The notes under the pieces are model-generated. The model was not told the origin of the DNA, searched no databases, and saw only the letters and a program-made list of their open reading frames with translations. Source: Bifidobacterium tissieri (GTDB taxonomy: Bacteria > Actinomycetota > Actinomycetes > Actinomycetales > Bifidobacteriaceae). From it: a stretch of DNA of 49,722 nucleotides. Shown piece by piece: positions 32,521 through 42,012 of this stretch. The stretch's first letter is position 1, and every line of letters begins with the position of its first letter. The stretch spans positions 1 to 49,722 of the forward strand of contig NZ_MWWV01000016.1 in assembly GCF_002259645.1 (NCBI RefSeq). The letters are read 5' to 3'. The position numbers and the translations under genes were made by a program.

Positions 32521-33285
32521 ATGAGCCAACGTTTTCGTCTGTTCCCCAACTCCCCCACATCGCACGACCTATTCGATCGCGACAACATCCGCCATCAGTG
32601 GCGCATGGGCGGACCAGTGATCACCTCCGCGATCATCATGATCTGCGTGGTCATGTGGGCAGTGGAAATCATCACCAGATTCATCGCGCCGAACCTGCTG
32701 GGCACCATACTCGGCTACGGTATGTTCACCTCCGCACTTGCCGCGCAGATGCCATGGACGTTCATCACCGCACTGTTCCTGCACGAACCAGGCATCTTCC
32801 ACATCCTGTTCAACATGCTCACCCTCTGGGCCATCGGGCCGGTACTGGAGCGCATGCTCGGCCACTGGCAGTTCCTCGGTTTCTATCTGCTGTCCGGATT
32901 GGGCGGAGACATGGCACTGCTGCTCTGGGCCCGACTGCTGCCCGGCGGCACCGGCTGGGGCATGTCCACATACGGGGCGTCCGGAGCCCTGTTTGGCCTG
33001 TTCGCCGCCATCTTCGTCGCCTACCGTCGCATCGGCATGGACATGACATCCATGATCGTATGGTTGGCGATCAACTTCATCATGCCGTTCATCGCCCCCG
33101 GCATCGCATGGCAGGCGCACGTCGGCGGATTCGTGATCGGCGGACTGTACGCATGGCTGATGGTCGCCGGACTGCCGGCACTACGCAAAACAGGCCTTAC
33201 CGCGCGGGCCTGGGTATACGGCATCGCATTGTTCATCGTCGTTGCCGGTGTGAGCGCGTGGTGCCTGATTCCCACACTGGGATAA
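32521..33285 (+). CDS. Rhomboid-family intramembrane serine protease
   Basis: This is a 254-residue protein with about six membrane segments. The catalytic serine is in STYGASGALFGL (about S154), and the catalytic histidine is in AWQAHVGGFVIGGLYA (about H200). The usual HxxxNM-like stretch is IFHILFNMLTLWAIGP. Rhomboids cut membrane-anchored proteins within or near the membrane. ATG 32521 (MSQRFRLF) was chosen by fit to the family. The frame extends to 32419, but that leader is unlike the family, and the ribosome-binding site AGTAGGG is weak. Rhomboid genes near crgA are known in actinobacterial oriC regions. Confidence 0.92.
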   Translation: MSQRFRLFPNSPTSHDLFDRDNIRHQWRMGGPVITSAIIMICVVMWAVEIITRFIAPNLLGTILGYGMFTSALAAQMPWTFITALFLHEPGIFHILFNMLTLWAIGPVLERMLGHWQFLGFYLLSGLGGDMALLLWARLLPGGTGWGMSTYGASGALFGLFAAIFVAYRRIGMDMTSMIVWLAINFIMPFIAPGIAWQAHVGGFVIGGLYAWLMVAGLPALRKTGLTARAWVYGIALFIVVAGVSAWCLIPTLG

Positions 33286-33323
33286 GGCCGATACGACGAG
33301 TCATCGCACGGCACCAATACCAA

Positions 33324-33362
33324 ACGATCCTCCCGAATCATGAATTGATCCGGGAGGATCGT
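33324..33362. terminator. Bidirectional hairpin between rhomboid gene and crgA
   Basis: ACGATCCTCCCG (33324-33335) and CGGGAGGATCGT (33351-33362) form a perfect 12-bp stem with a 15-base loop between two convergent genes. There is no strong T-run on either strand. Confidence 0.55.
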
Positions 33363-33441
33363 CATATATACGATCAGTGCCATACCCATCCGTATGTCGA
33401 CAGCATACGGTGTCGTAGTGCGGTACGGTGCATTGAGCGGG

Positions 33442-33921
33442 TCAGCGCCACCACATGGTCATCAGGAATCCGATCAGCATGATGCCGAATCCGATGGCAA
33501 GATTCCACGCACCGATGTTCGGAATCGGGTAATCGTACGTCATGTAGTACACGACCACCCACACCAGACCGATCACCAGCAGCGCGCAGAACAGCGGCAC
33601 GAACCAGGCCGGATTCGACTTGGTGCCCTTGATCGACTCCTCCACACGCTTCGTATTCTCCTGCTGACGGGCGAACATCTTGCGCATCTGCGGCGTCATG
33701 GCGGCCTCGTCAACGCTCTTGTTGAGCACGGCCTCCACCTTGTCCATGGAAATGCCGAAATCGTCGTCCTTGTCGTCGGACTTGTCCTTGTCGGCGGTCT
33801 CGTCCTTGTCGGCGACATCCACGGTCTTGTCGTCCGGTTCCTTGACATCAACATCGGCGGTGGTGTCGGTGACGGTGTCCGCCTTGGTTTCGTCGAGCTT
33901 CTGCTCGTCCTGTTCAGCCAT
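33442..33921 (-). CDS. crgA: CrgA-like cell division protein
   Basis: This is a 159-residue protein. The C-terminal 60 residues match CrgA (UPF0233): NPAWFVPLFCALLVIGLVWV as first membrane span, a short YYMTYDYPIP loop, then IGAWNLAIGFGIMLIGFLMT with final MWWR. CrgA links the divisome and peptidoglycan synthases in Actinobacteria. The first ~95 residues are an acidic, Asp/Lys/Thr-rich extension much longer than in mycobacterial CrgA, probably disordered in the cytoplasm. GGAG precedes ATG 33921. It is divergent from the DUF881 gene. Confidence 0.93.
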   Translation of the reverse strand: MAEQDEQKLDETKADTVTDTTADVDVKEPDDKTVDVADKDETADKDKSDDKDDDFGISMDKVEAVLNKSVDEAAMTPQMRKMFARQQENTKRVEESIKGTKSNPAWFVPLFCALLVIGLVWVVVYYMTYDYPIPNIGAWNLAIGFGIMLIGFLMTMWWR

Positions 33922-33945
33922 GAGAGATTACTCCTTTAACGTAAG

Positions 33946-33961
33946 CTACTAGTCATAGTAG
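33946..33961. promoter_or_regulatory. Dyad CTACTA-N4-TAGTAG in crgA/DUF881 divergent region
   Basis: A perfect 6-bp dyad lies 25 bases ahead of crgA and 80 bases ahead of the DUF881 gene, within their 119-base shared promoter region. It is a possible regulator site. Confidence 0.3.
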
Positions 33962-34040
33962 TGGCTAGAGTGGAAACAGTTGACAAGTCGAATCCAATAA
34001 TAGGACGAACAATACGAACGGATAAGGCGGATTGACGATC

Positions 34041-34781
34041 ATGGGCAAGCACGGAGGCAGACATGTAGCGCGTAAGTCGATGGTCGGCGCGCTCTCCGTG
34101 ATCATCGTGTTCGCGCTCGCCGGATACCTCTTCGTCACGAACGTGCGCATCAACCGTTCCGTCACCGTCACGTCCGACACCACCCAGCTGCTCAATGAGC
34201 GATCCCGCAAGGTCACTGAACTCGAAGGCGATGTCAACACTCTCAGTGACAAGATCGACGCATTGAAAACCCTGACCGGCAACGACAGCTCCACGAACTC
34301 TGAGGACGTGGGATCAGGCACCAAACTCAAGGCCGTGGAGGGGCCAGGCGTCACCGTCACGCTCGACGACTCCCCACTGTGGGAGACCAAGGTGGGCGAC
34401 TCCGGATCATCGGCCGACATCAACGACTACGTCGTCCACCAGCAGGACATCGAAGGCGTGGTGAACGCGCTCTGGGCCGGTGGCGCCGAATCCATGATGA
34501 TCGAGGACCAGCGCGTGACCTACAACTCCGCCGTGCGATGCGTAGGCAACGTACTGCTGCTCCAAGGCAAGCGATACGCGCCACCGTTCAAGATATCCGC
34601 CATCGGACCGGTGAACGACATGGTCCAGGCGCTCAACAATTCACCAACCGTGCAGGTGTACAAGGAATACGTGGACTCGATCGGCCTCGGATGGAAGGTC
34701 GAACGATCCGACAATCTTCGATTCGACGCCGCCAACGCGGTGCCGCAGACACTCAAATACGCCAAGGTAAAGGAAAGCTAA
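34041..34781 (+). CDS. DUF881 family membrane-anchored protein
   Basis: This is a 246-residue protein. Basic residues (MGKHGGRHVARK) precede one membrane span (MVGALSVIIVFALAGYLFV). A short coiled coil follows (LLNERSRKVTELEGDVNTLS), and then the DUF881 domain (VEGPGVTVTLDDSPLW, VVNALWAGGAESMMIEDQRV, ISAIGPVNDM). The domain would lie outside the membrane. In Actinobacteria the gene sits between crgA and trpG/pabA, as here. Its role is thought to be in division or envelope work. ATG 34041 follows AAGGCGG. A TTG at 34032 is an alternative start. The stop is one base before the sortase start, so the two are co-transcribed. Confidence 0.92.
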   Translation: MGKHGGRHVARKSMVGALSVIIVFALAGYLFVTNVRINRSVTVTSDTTQLLNERSRKVTELEGDVNTLSDKIDALKTLTGNDSSTNSEDVGSGTKLKAVEGPGVTVTLDDSPLWETKVGDSGSSADINDYVVHQQDIEGVVNALWAGGAESMMIEDQRVTYNSAVRCVGNVLLLQGKRYAPPFKISAIGPVNDMVQALNNSPTVQVYKEYVDSIGLGWKVERSDNLRFDAANAVPQTLKYAKVKES

Positions 34782-34782
34782 C

Positions 34783-35916
34783 ATGGCACAAACCATGGCC
34801 CAACCGACCGCCAACGCCCGTATGACGCGCAACCCCGGCAGCGGGAGGGGCTCCGCGGCATCCGCGATCCTCGGCATTCTCGGCGAGATCCTGCTCACCC
34901 TCGCCGCAGTACTCGCCCTGTACATCGCATGGCAGCTGTGGTGGACCGGCGTGGAATCCGAACAGGCGCAAAGCTCCCAACGAGACAGCGTCTCCTGGGT
35001 GGACCCGCAGAAAAACGGTAACGACTACACCATCGCCAAGGCACAGCAGGGCGATCCGCCGGTCCAGCCGCAAGGAGCCGTCACCGGCGACCTGATCGCG
35101 CAGCTCTACGTCCCCCGATTCGGACAATCATGGCAGCGCAACGTCGTGGAGGGCACCGACGCCTACCAGCTCTCCCGCCACGGCCTGGGCCACTACTCCG
35201 AAACCCAGATGCCCGGACAACTCGGCAACGTGGCCATCGCCGGCCACCGATCCGGCTACGGCGAACCCCTCGCCCACGTCGACGAACTCCAACCCGGCGA
35301 CAAGATCATCCTGCGCACACAGGACTACTGGTACGTGTACACGTACACCGACTACAAGATCGTCACCCCCGAATCCACCGAAGTCGTGGCCGCGGTCCCC
35401 GGACAGCCCGGAGCAACGCCCACCGACCGCTACATCACACTCACCACATGCGAGCCGCGATACACCGAAGCCACACACCGCTGGATCTCCTACGGCAAAT
35501 TCGACTACTGGGCCAAGGTCTCCGACGGCATCCCACAGGAACTCGCCGCATCCGCATCATCCGGCGGCGTACAGTTCGAACGCGGCCAGTCCTCACCGCT
35601 CGCCAAAGTGTCCGGATCCATGGAGAACCTGGTGATCGCGCTCGCCATCGCCTACGTCGTGGTGTATCTCGCCGCGCTTGTCGCCTGGCGATACCCGGTA
35701 CTCAGGCAGATCAAGTACGGCGTGCGCAGCAAGCCCTCCGCAAGCCTCTACGGATGGTTCTACCGGCACCAGCCCGGCCCCATGCTCATCCGATGGGTAT
35801 TGATGCTCATTCTGGCCCTCGCGATCGCCGCGACCCTGTTCGAATGGGCGTTCCCGTGGGCGGCGTCCAATATTCCATATCTGAAAGTCACGTCGAACTT
35901 CGTTGCCGTAGAGTAG
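34783..35916 (+). CDS. Class E sortase
   Basis: This is a 377-residue protein. One N-terminal membrane span (LGEILLTLAAVLALYIAWQL) is followed by the sortase domain with catalytic His in VAIAGHRSGYG (about H155), Cys in TLTTCEPRY (about C223) and Arg in THRWISYG. Two more hydrophobic segments (LVIALAIAYVVVYLAALVAW and RWVLMLILALAIAATLFEW) follow the domain, which is usual for class E sortases of Actinobacteria. Sortases cut a C-terminal sorting motif and join the protein to peptidoglycan or pilin. Class E enzymes generally prefer LAxTG. It follows DUF881 by one base. Confidence 0.94.
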   Translation: MAQTMAQPTANARMTRNPGSGRGSAASAILGILGEILLTLAAVLALYIAWQLWWTGVESEQAQSSQRDSVSWVDPQKNGNDYTIAKAQQGDPPVQPQGAVTGDLIAQLYVPRFGQSWQRNVVEGTDAYQLSRHGLGHYSETQMPGQLGNVAIAGHRSGYGEPLAHVDELQPGDKIILRTQDYWYVYTYTDYKIVTPESTEVVAAVPGQPGATPTDRYITLTTCEPRYTEATHRWISYGKFDYWAKVSDGIPQELAASASSGGVQFERGQSSPLAKVSGSMENLVIALAIAYVVVYLAALVAWRYPVLRQIKYGVRSKPSASLYGWFYRHQPGPMLIRWVLMLILALAIAATLFEWAFPWAASNIPYLKVTSNFVAVE

Positions 35917-35985
35917 ACGCAGCGAAGCCCATTCAACGGAACGACCAATAACAGGCAGCAAACAGCAGACAGCGGAGGAGCAGCC

Positions 35986-36651
35986 ATGACGGATACGACA
36001 ACCGATTCCGCAAGGATTCTGGTCATCGACAACTACGATTCGTTCGTATACACGATCGTCGGATATGTGGAGACGCTGGGTGCCACGGTAACAGTGGTGC
36101 GCAACGACGCGATCGACCCGGCCACGCCCGGACTGCTCGACGACTACGACGGCGTGCTCATCTCCCCTGGCCCCGGCGCGCCCGCCGACTCCGGCGTGAG
36201 CGAGGACATGATCCGACTGTGCGCCAAGGTGCGCAAGCCCATGTTCGGTGTGTGCTTGGGCATGCAGGCGCTCGCCGAGGTGTTCGGTTGCACGGTGGGG
36301 CATGCGCCCACGATCATGCATGGCAAGACCAGCCAGATCGAGCATCTGGACGATGAGATCTTCGCCGGCATCCCCAACCCGATGACCGCCACACGCTACC
36401 ATTCGCTGGCCGTGGAACCCGACAGTGTGCCCGACACGTTGCAGGTGACCGCGTGGACGCAGGGCGATCATATCGTACAGGGGATTCGCCACAAGGAACT
36501 GCCGCTGTACGCCGTGCAGTTCCACCCCGAATCCGTGATGACCGAAGGCGGCTATCGTCTGCTCGCTAACTGGCTCGCGGTGTGCGGACAGACCAACGCC
36601 GTCGAGAAGTCCAAGGGGCTCAAGCCCAAGGTTGCCGTCGACGCGGAGTGA
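35986..36651 (+). CDS. Glutamine amidotransferase, TrpG/PabA type
   Basis: This is a 221-residue class I amidotransferase. The nucleophile is Cys in MFGVCLGMQALAEVFG (about C90), and the His-Glu pair is in FHPESVMTEGG. The protein supplies ammonia from glutamine to a chorismate-using partner, either anthranilate synthase (tryptophan) or aminodeoxychorismate synthase (folate). The large subunit is not in this window. Its place after DUF881 and the sortase, facing pknB, is conserved in Actinobacteria, where it is labelled trpG or pabA. GGAGGAGC precedes the start. A strong two-way terminator follows. Confidence 0.92.
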   Translation: MTDTTTDSARILVIDNYDSFVYTIVGYVETLGATVTVVRNDAIDPATPGLLDDYDGVLISPGPGAPADSGVSEDMIRLCAKVRKPMFGVCLGMQALAEVFGCTVGHAPTIMHGKTSQIEHLDDEIFAGIPNPMTATRYHSLAVEPDSVPDTLQVTAWTQGDHIVQGIRHKELPLYAVQFHPESVMTEGGYRLLANWLAVCGQTNAVEKSKGLKPKVAVDAE

Positions 36652-36676
36652 TTGATACCGAGGAAAACGGCAAACG

Positions 36677-36726
36677 AAAAGGTCCGGCGGAGGACTCCTG
36701 AATAGGAATCTTCCGCCGGACCTTTT
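36677..36726. terminator. Bidirectional intrinsic terminator between trpG/pabA-like gene and pknB
   Basis: AAAAGGTCCGGCGGA (36677-36691) pairs with TCCGCCGGACCTTTT (36712-36726) perfectly, so both strands have a U-run after the stem. It ends the plus-strand operon and the long minus-strand operon. Confidence 0.9.
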
Positions 36727-36737
36727 GCGATCACCGA

Positions 36738-38975
36738 CTACTGCACGGTGATGGTGTATGAGCCGTCGGCGTTCTTGGTCACACCGGTCACCTTGGCATC
36801 GTCGTTGCCGGGACCACTGATGGTGTACTTCACCTTCTGGCCGTCCATGATCGACTTCATCTCGGACTGCGACTTGCCCATCACACCGAACGGATCACTG
36901 CCCGACGAGCTGGTGTTGGGGCTCGGCGAGGATCCAACCGTGCTGTTTGTGTCGCCATTGTTGGAGCCGGAGCCGCTGGTATTCAGCGTCACCGAGCTGC
37001 CGGCGTTCACCTTGCTGTTGGCGGTCGGGCTCTGGCTGGTCACCGTGTCGCTGTCGTTGCCGCTGGAGCTCACCGTGAGGCCGAGCGCCTGCAGCGCCTG
37101 ACGCGCGGAGGAGAGCGACTGGCCGGTCACGTCGGGCACGGTCACCTGATCGGAACCCTTCGACACGTACAGCGTCACCGTGCTGCCCTGCTCCACCTTG
37201 GAACCCTCATCCGGGCTGGTGCTGACCACATTGCCCTCATCCACGTCACTGGATGCCACCTGCTGTGTGGTGGCGTTCAGACCGGCCTGCTTGAGCTTGG
37301 CCTCGGCGGCGTCGGCGGAGATGCCGGACAGGCCGTCGGGGACGGTGGTCATACCGGAGGAGATGTAGATGAGGATCGATGTGCCCTTGGCCTTCTGCGT
37401 GCCGCTGGCCGGGTCGGTGCGGGTGACGTGATCCTTCGCCACGGTCGCACTCTCCTCAACGGAGGCGCTGCCACTCACCGTGAATCCGGCGTCCTCGAGC
37501 GTCTTCTTGGCCTTCTCCTGCGTCATGCCGGACACATCAGGCACCTCACCCTGCTTGGGGCCGGTGGAGAACCACACGGTCACCGTGCTGCCCTTGGCGG
37601 CCTTGGAACCGCCGTCGGGGCTCTGCTTGGTGAACATGCCCTTCTCCTTGGCGGAATCATTGTCATCGGCGGTCTTGCAGGTCAATCCGGCGTCCTGGAT
37701 GCGCTGGCAGGCCAGTTCGCTCGACATCTGTTCGGTGATCGTAGGCACGGTCACCTGCTCGGTTGAGCTGCCCGACGTGACATACCAGATGCCCAGTCCG
37801 GCCGCCACCAAAGCGACGATGGCCAGAACCGTGCTGATGATGATCCGCTTCTTTTTCTTGGCCCTGGCGGCCTCGGCACGGGCCGCGCCGCGACCGGCGT
37901 TGCCGGCGTCCATACCGTTCATGCCGTTGCCGGCAACACCGGTACCGGTCTCGATCGGATTAAACGCCATGGTGCCGCCGTTCGCACCGCCATTGCCGGC
38001 AGCCCCGTTCGCACCGGCACCCATCACCATGGTCTCGCCGGCTTCCTGCTCCTTGCGGGCCTTCATATTGGCCAGATCAGTGAGCGGGTTGAACGCGGCC
38101 GCCACAGGGGTGCCGCCGTTCATCAGGGCCAGCACATCGTTGCGGAACTCGGTGGCCGTGGTGTAGCGGTTCTGACGGTCCTTGGCCATGGCCTTGGCAC
38201 AGATCGAATCCCACATCTTGGGCAGTCCGGGAACGATCGCGCTCGGCGGTGTGGCCACTTCGGACACATGCTGGTAGGCGATCGCCACGGCGGAGTCGCC
38301 GGTGAACGGCGGCCGTCCGGTCAGCATCTCATACAGCACGCATCCGGCCGAGTACAGATCGGAACGCATATCCACGTTCTCGCCTCGGGCCTGCTCAGGA
38401 GAAAGATACTGTGCAGTGCCCACCACGCCCTGCGACTGGGTCATGGTGGCGGACGAGTCATCAAGCGCTCGGGCGATACCGAAGTCCATCACCTTCACCA
38501 CACCCTGATCGCTGATCATGATGTTGCCGGGCTTGATATCGCGGTGGATGATGCCCATACGATGCGAATACTCGAGTGCGCCGAGCACGCCGAGCATGAT
38601 CTGTTCGGAATCGCGCTGGCTCAGTGCCCCGTTGGCCTTGAGGATGTCGCGCAGCGTCTGTCCCTGCACGTATTCCATCACCAGATACGGGACGCTGACG
38701 TCACGTCCGGCGTCGTCCTTGAGATTCTCCTCGCCGGAATCGTAGATCGATACGATATTGGGATTGTTCAGCTGGGCTACCGAATGCGCTTCACGACGGA
38801 ATCGTGCGATGAAGATCGGATCGCTGGCCAGATCGGCCCTCATGATCTTGATGGCGACAGTGCGGCCCAGACGAGTGTCCGTACCCACGTGGACCTCCGC
38901 CATGCCGCCATGCCCGACGAGATTGCCAACGGTGTACCGTCCGCCGGCTAATGATGCGGGGATGTACATACTCAT
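36738..38975 (-). CDS. pknB: Ser/Thr protein kinase PknB with PASTA domains
   Basis: This is a 745-residue protein. The kinase domain (1-280) has VGHGGMAEVHVG, Lys in VAIKIM, HRDIKPGN, DFGIA, and an activation loop with TMTQSQGVVGTAQYLSPEQA. A Gly/Asn/Ala-rich juxtamembrane stretch follows, then KKKKR and a membrane span (IIISTVLAIVALVAAGLGIW). The outside part has four PASTA repeats (TVPTITEQ, EVPDVSGM, TVPDGLSG, TVPDVTGQ) and a further shorter C-terminal unit after a Ser/Asn-rich stretch. PASTA domains bind muropeptides or lipid II, so PknB reports cell-wall state. It is the last gene of the operon and overlaps the previous stop by four bases. Confidence 0.97.
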   Translation of the reverse strand: MSMYIPASLAGGRYTVGNLVGHGGMAEVHVGTDTRLGRTVAIKIMRADLASDPIFIARFRREAHSVAQLNNPNIVSIYDSGEENLKDDAGRDVSVPYLVMEYVQGQTLRDILKANGALSQRDSEQIMLGVLGALEYSHRMGIIHRDIKPGNIMISDQGVVKVMDFGIARALDDSSATMTQSQGVVGTAQYLSPEQARGENVDMRSDLYSAGCVLYEMLTGRPPFTGDSAVAIAYQHVSEVATPPSAIVPGLPKMWDSICAKAMAKDRQNRYTTATEFRNDVLALMNGGTPVAAAFNPLTDLANMKARKEQEAGETMVMGAGANGAAGNGGANGGTMAFNPIETGTGVAGNGMNGMDAGNAGRGAARAEAARAKKKKRIIISTVLAIVALVAAGLGIWYVTSGSSTEQVTVPTITEQMSSELACQRIQDAGLTCKTADDNDSAKEKGMFTKQSPDGGSKAAKGSTVTVWFSTGPKQGEVPDVSGMTQEKAKKTLEDAGFTVSGSASVEESATVAKDHVTRTDPASGTQKAKGTSILIYISSGMTTVPDGLSGISADAAEAKLKQAGLNATTQQVASSDVDEGNVVSTSPDEGSKVEQGSTVTLYVSKGSDQVTVPDVTGQSLSSARQALQALGLTVSSSGNDSDTVTSQSPTANSKVNAGSSVTLNTSGSGSNNGDTNSTVGSSPSPNTSSSGSDPFGVMGKSQSEMKSIMDGQKVKYTISGPGNDDAKVTGVTKNADGSYTITVQ

Positions 38976-40549
38976 CGTGGCTCTTCCTTCCCTGTTTCAT
39001 TAATGTTCAAGTCTATATTCGCAATGCCCGACGGCGCATCCGTCGTCGGAGGCGTTCCTGTGATGCCGGTCGTATCGGTCACTCCTGTGGCACCGGTGAC
39101 CGGCGTGCCCGTGTACGGCGTTGGCGTCGGCGGAACGGATAGCGCGATCGGCGTCGACGGAATCGCGGTCTGACGCGGTTTCGCGGCAGGAACGAATCCG
39201 GGCAGCGGTCCGGAGTCCAAAGGTTCCAGAATCGGAATGTCCTGTGGCGTCGGGCCGGCCAGGGCCGGTTCGACCGACGGCAAGGACGATGCCGATGCTG
39301 ATGACGCTGATGACGAGGTCTCCGACGATGCCGACTGAGACGATGCCCGCAAGGACGACTCCGTCGGGATCTGCACGCCCGGTGTATTCGGTAACGGTAC
39401 GGAATCCAACGCCATGGGCGCTGCCGAGTCCGTGGCCGACGTTCCAGTCCCGCCAGCTCCGGCATCGAGTGAAATGTCCGGGATCGGGATATCCGGCGCG
39501 GACTCCGGCACCGTAATGGGCGCCGGCGGCACAATAGTCGCTTCCGGAGCAGCCGCCGGCGTAGGAGTCTGAGTCACGGCCGGTGCGACGGTTGTCTGAG
39601 TCGGACGCGGAGTCTGCTTGGCCACCCAATCGGCCGCGGAGAACAGCTGGATTGGCTGATGCGGCGCGCTCATGACCCGTCGGGTCAGATGGCCGGTTTC
39701 GGTGAGCGCCTCGGACGCCTCCTGATCCAGCAGCCGACGCTCGATCTTCGCAAGTGTGCGTGAAACGACAAGCGCGTTGGCTGGACGATCCGCAGGATCC
39801 TTCGCCAGCATGCTCATTACGAATTCACGCAACTGCCAATCGATGCTGTCCGGTAACGGCGGCACCGGGTCGTTCACATGCGCGGCGGCGATATCCACGG
39901 GCGTGGCACCGGTGAACGGACGGTGTCCGCACAGTCCCTCGTACGCCACCACGCCGAGTGAGTAGATGTCGGACTGCGGTGTGGCCTGTTCGCCCTGGGC
40001 CTGCTCCGGGGAGATGTACTGCGCGGTGCCCACCACCATGCCGTCCTGTGTGATCTGCGCCTGGTTGGTGGAGTAGGAGACGCCGAAATCGGTGATCTTG
40101 ACTTCGCCGGTCTCCGAAACCATGATGTTCGCCGGCTTCACGTCGCGGTGGATCACACCATGCGAATGCGCCACATACAGGCCGCGGGCGGTCTGGATAA
40201 GGATGGGAAGCAGTTCGTCGGTGCTCAGAGGTCCCCGTGCCTTGTAGATTTCGGCCAGCGACTTGTTGGGCACGTATTCCATGATCAGGAATCCGATATT
40301 GTCGTGCTCGTAGTATTCGAATAGGGCGGCGATGTTCGGATGGGCCAGATTCGCCGAGTTGTGGGCTTCGGCGCGCAGCCGCTTGAGCTTCGCCTCCTCG
40401 TTGCCCATGTCGGCGCGGAGGGCCTTGATGGCCACGGGCCGTTCAAGCTCGATGTCGTAGCCTTTCCACACTTCGCCCATGCCGCCTTGCGCGAGGCGCT
40501 GGTCCAGACGGTAGCGGCGGTGAATCAGCTGTCCTTCGATCAGTCTCAT
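38972..40549 (-). CDS. pknA: Ser/Thr protein kinase, PknA-like
   Basis: This is a 525-residue protein. The kinase domain (about 10-270) has AQGGMGEVWKG, Lys in VAIKAL, HRDVKPAN, DFGVSY and GTAQYISPEQAQGE. It belongs by position to the PknA line (pbpA-pknA-pknB order). The remaining 250 residues are a disordered Pro/Thr/Ser/Ala-rich tail. I see no membrane span in it, unlike PknA of mycobacteria. It may therefore be a soluble kinase. It overlaps pbpA and pknB by four bases each, so the genes are translationally coupled. Confidence 0.93.
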   Translation of the reverse strand: MRLIEGQLIHRRYRLDQRLAQGGMGEVWKGYDIELERPVAIKALRADMGNEEAKLKRLRAEAHNSANLAHPNIAALFEYYEHDNIGFLIMEYVPNKSLAEIYKARGPLSTDELLPILIQTARGLYVAHSHGVIHRDVKPANIMVSETGEVKITDFGVSYSTNQAQITQDGMVVGTAQYISPEQAQGEQATPQSDIYSLGVVAYEGLCGHRPFTGATPVDIAAAHVNDPVPPLPDSIDWQLREFVMSMLAKDPADRPANALVVSRTLAKIERRLLDQEASEALTETGHLTRRVMSAPHQPIQLFSAADWVAKQTPRPTQTTVAPAVTQTPTPAAAPEATIVPPAPITVPESAPDIPIPDISLDAGAGGTGTSATDSAAPMALDSVPLPNTPGVQIPTESSLRASSQSASSETSSSASSASASSLPSVEPALAGPTPQDIPILEPLDSGPLPGFVPAAKPRQTAIPSTPIALSVPPTPTPYTGTPVTGATGVTDTTGITGTPPTTDAPSGIANIDLNINETGKEEPR

Positions 40550-42012
40550 TGCTTCAGGGCCTCCTGCATGATTTTTTGCATAATCGGTCCGGCCGCCTGA
40601 GCTCCGTAGGTGTTGACGTTGTGCACCACCACGGCCACGGCGATTTCAGGATTGTCGGCGGGCGCGAATCCGGTGATCCACGCGTCATTGGTGTTGTTGT
40701 TAGTGCCGATCTGAGCGGTACCGGTCTTGGCCGCTACCTTGGCGTTGGCGAGCTGCAGCTGCGGGTCCTCCTTGGTGATCACGGATTGCATCATGGCGTT
40801 GATCTTGCCTGCGGTGTCGCTGGAGAACGCGCGCGAGAACTCCGACGGGGAGCTTTCGCTGATCACGGTCAGGTCGCTGGAACGTACACGATCCACGAGG
40901 GTGGGCTGCATCATCACACCATCATTGGCCACGGCGGACGCGATCATGGCGTTGAGCAGCGGGGTCTCCAGCACATCACCCTGGCCGATCGAGGCCAATG
41001 CGAGCTTGTCGTCGGTGGGTGAGTCGGGGAACTTGGACGCGGTGGCCTTCATCGGTGTTCCCGTGGCGGTGTTGCCGTCCACGGTGATCGAACTGCCGAA
41101 GCCCATCTTCTTGGCCTGATCGGCCACCTTGTCCTTGCCGAGCTTCACGCCCAGCTGTGCGAAGGCGGTATTCGACGAGTATGCCAGCGCGTCCTCAAGG
41201 GTGATCTGCCCATTGGATCCGTTGGCGGCACTGGTGGTGTTCGTCAGGTTCGTCACCGTGCCGGGCAGCGTGTAGGAGGCACCGGCGGGAATCTGCGTAT
41301 CGGTGTTGTAATCGCCCTCTTCGAGTGCGGCGGCGGCCACAACCAGCTTGAATGTGGATCCAGGCGGGAACAGTTCACCGGTGGTGCGGTTGAGCATCGG
41401 GTTGTTGGCGTCGCCGACCAGTGCGGCATAGGCCGAATTGACCTCGGACGTGTTGTGGCTCGCCAGCGTGTTCGGATCATAGCTGGGTGTGCTCACCATG
41501 GCCAGGATTCGACCGGTCTTGGGTTCCATGGCAACAACGGCACCTTGCTTGTCACCCAGCAACTGGTAGGCCAGTGTCTGCAGCTTGGGATCGATCGAGG
41601 TCTCAATCGTGGCACCCAGATTCTCCTCGCCGGTGAACAGCGACTTGAATCGGCTGAGCCAGAGCGAGCTGCTTTCACCGCTGAGCAGGGAGTTACGGCT
41701 CGCTTCCACGCCGCGGTCCGCACGCTGGTTCACGGAGAAGTATCCGGTGACCGGGGCATAGACCTGACCGTTGCTATACGTGCGCTGGTAGGAGAACGCG
41801 TCGTCGGACTTCTCAGATTTGGCGATCACCGTGCCATCGCTTGCCAGAATCGATCCTCGGGGCGCTCCGTACTCGTGATACAGGGCACGGGTGTTCCGCG
41901 TGTCCGCGTTCAGTTCATTCGCGCGCACGGTCATGATCAATGATGTGGACAGGCCGAGGATCGCGAACAATACGATGACCGCGTTGAACAGATGCCGTAG
42001 TGAGTTATTCAT
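40546..42012 (-). CDS. pbpA: Penicillin-binding protein 2-like transpeptidase PbpA
   Basis: This is a 488-residue class B PBP. An N-terminal membrane anchor (AVIVLFAILGLSTSLIMTV) is followed by a dimerisation-like region (APRGSILASDGTVIAKS). The transpeptidase domain follows, with SxxK in PPGSTFKL, SxN in YSSNTAF and KTG in AAKTGTAQ. It crosslinks peptidoglycan outside the membrane, together with the SEDS glycosyltransferase encoded just upstream. It is four bases overlapped with rodA and pknA. Confidence 0.96.
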   Translation of the reverse strand: MNNSLRHLFNAVIVLFAILGLSTSLIMTVRANELNADTRNTRALYHEYGAPRGSILASDGTVIAKSEKSDDAFSYQRTYSNGQVYAPVTGYFSVNQRADRGVEASRNSLLSGESSSLWLSRFKSLFTGEENLGATIETSIDPKLQTLAYQLLGDKQGAVVAMEPKTGRILAMVSTPSYDPNTLASHNTSEVNSAYAALVGDANNPMLNRTTGELFPPGSTFKLVVAAAALEEGDYNTDTQIPAGASYTLPGTVTNLTNTTSAANGSNGQITLEDALAYSSNTAFAQLGVKLGKDKVADQAKKMGFGSSITVDGNTATGTPMKATASKFPDSPTDDKLALASIGQGDVLETPLLNAMIASAVANDGVMMQPTLVDRVRSSDLTVISESSPSEFSRAFSSDTAGKINAMMQSVITKEDPQLQLANAKVAAKTGTAQIGTNNNTNDAWITGFAPADNPEIAVAVVVHNVNTYGAQAAGPIMQKIMQEALKQ

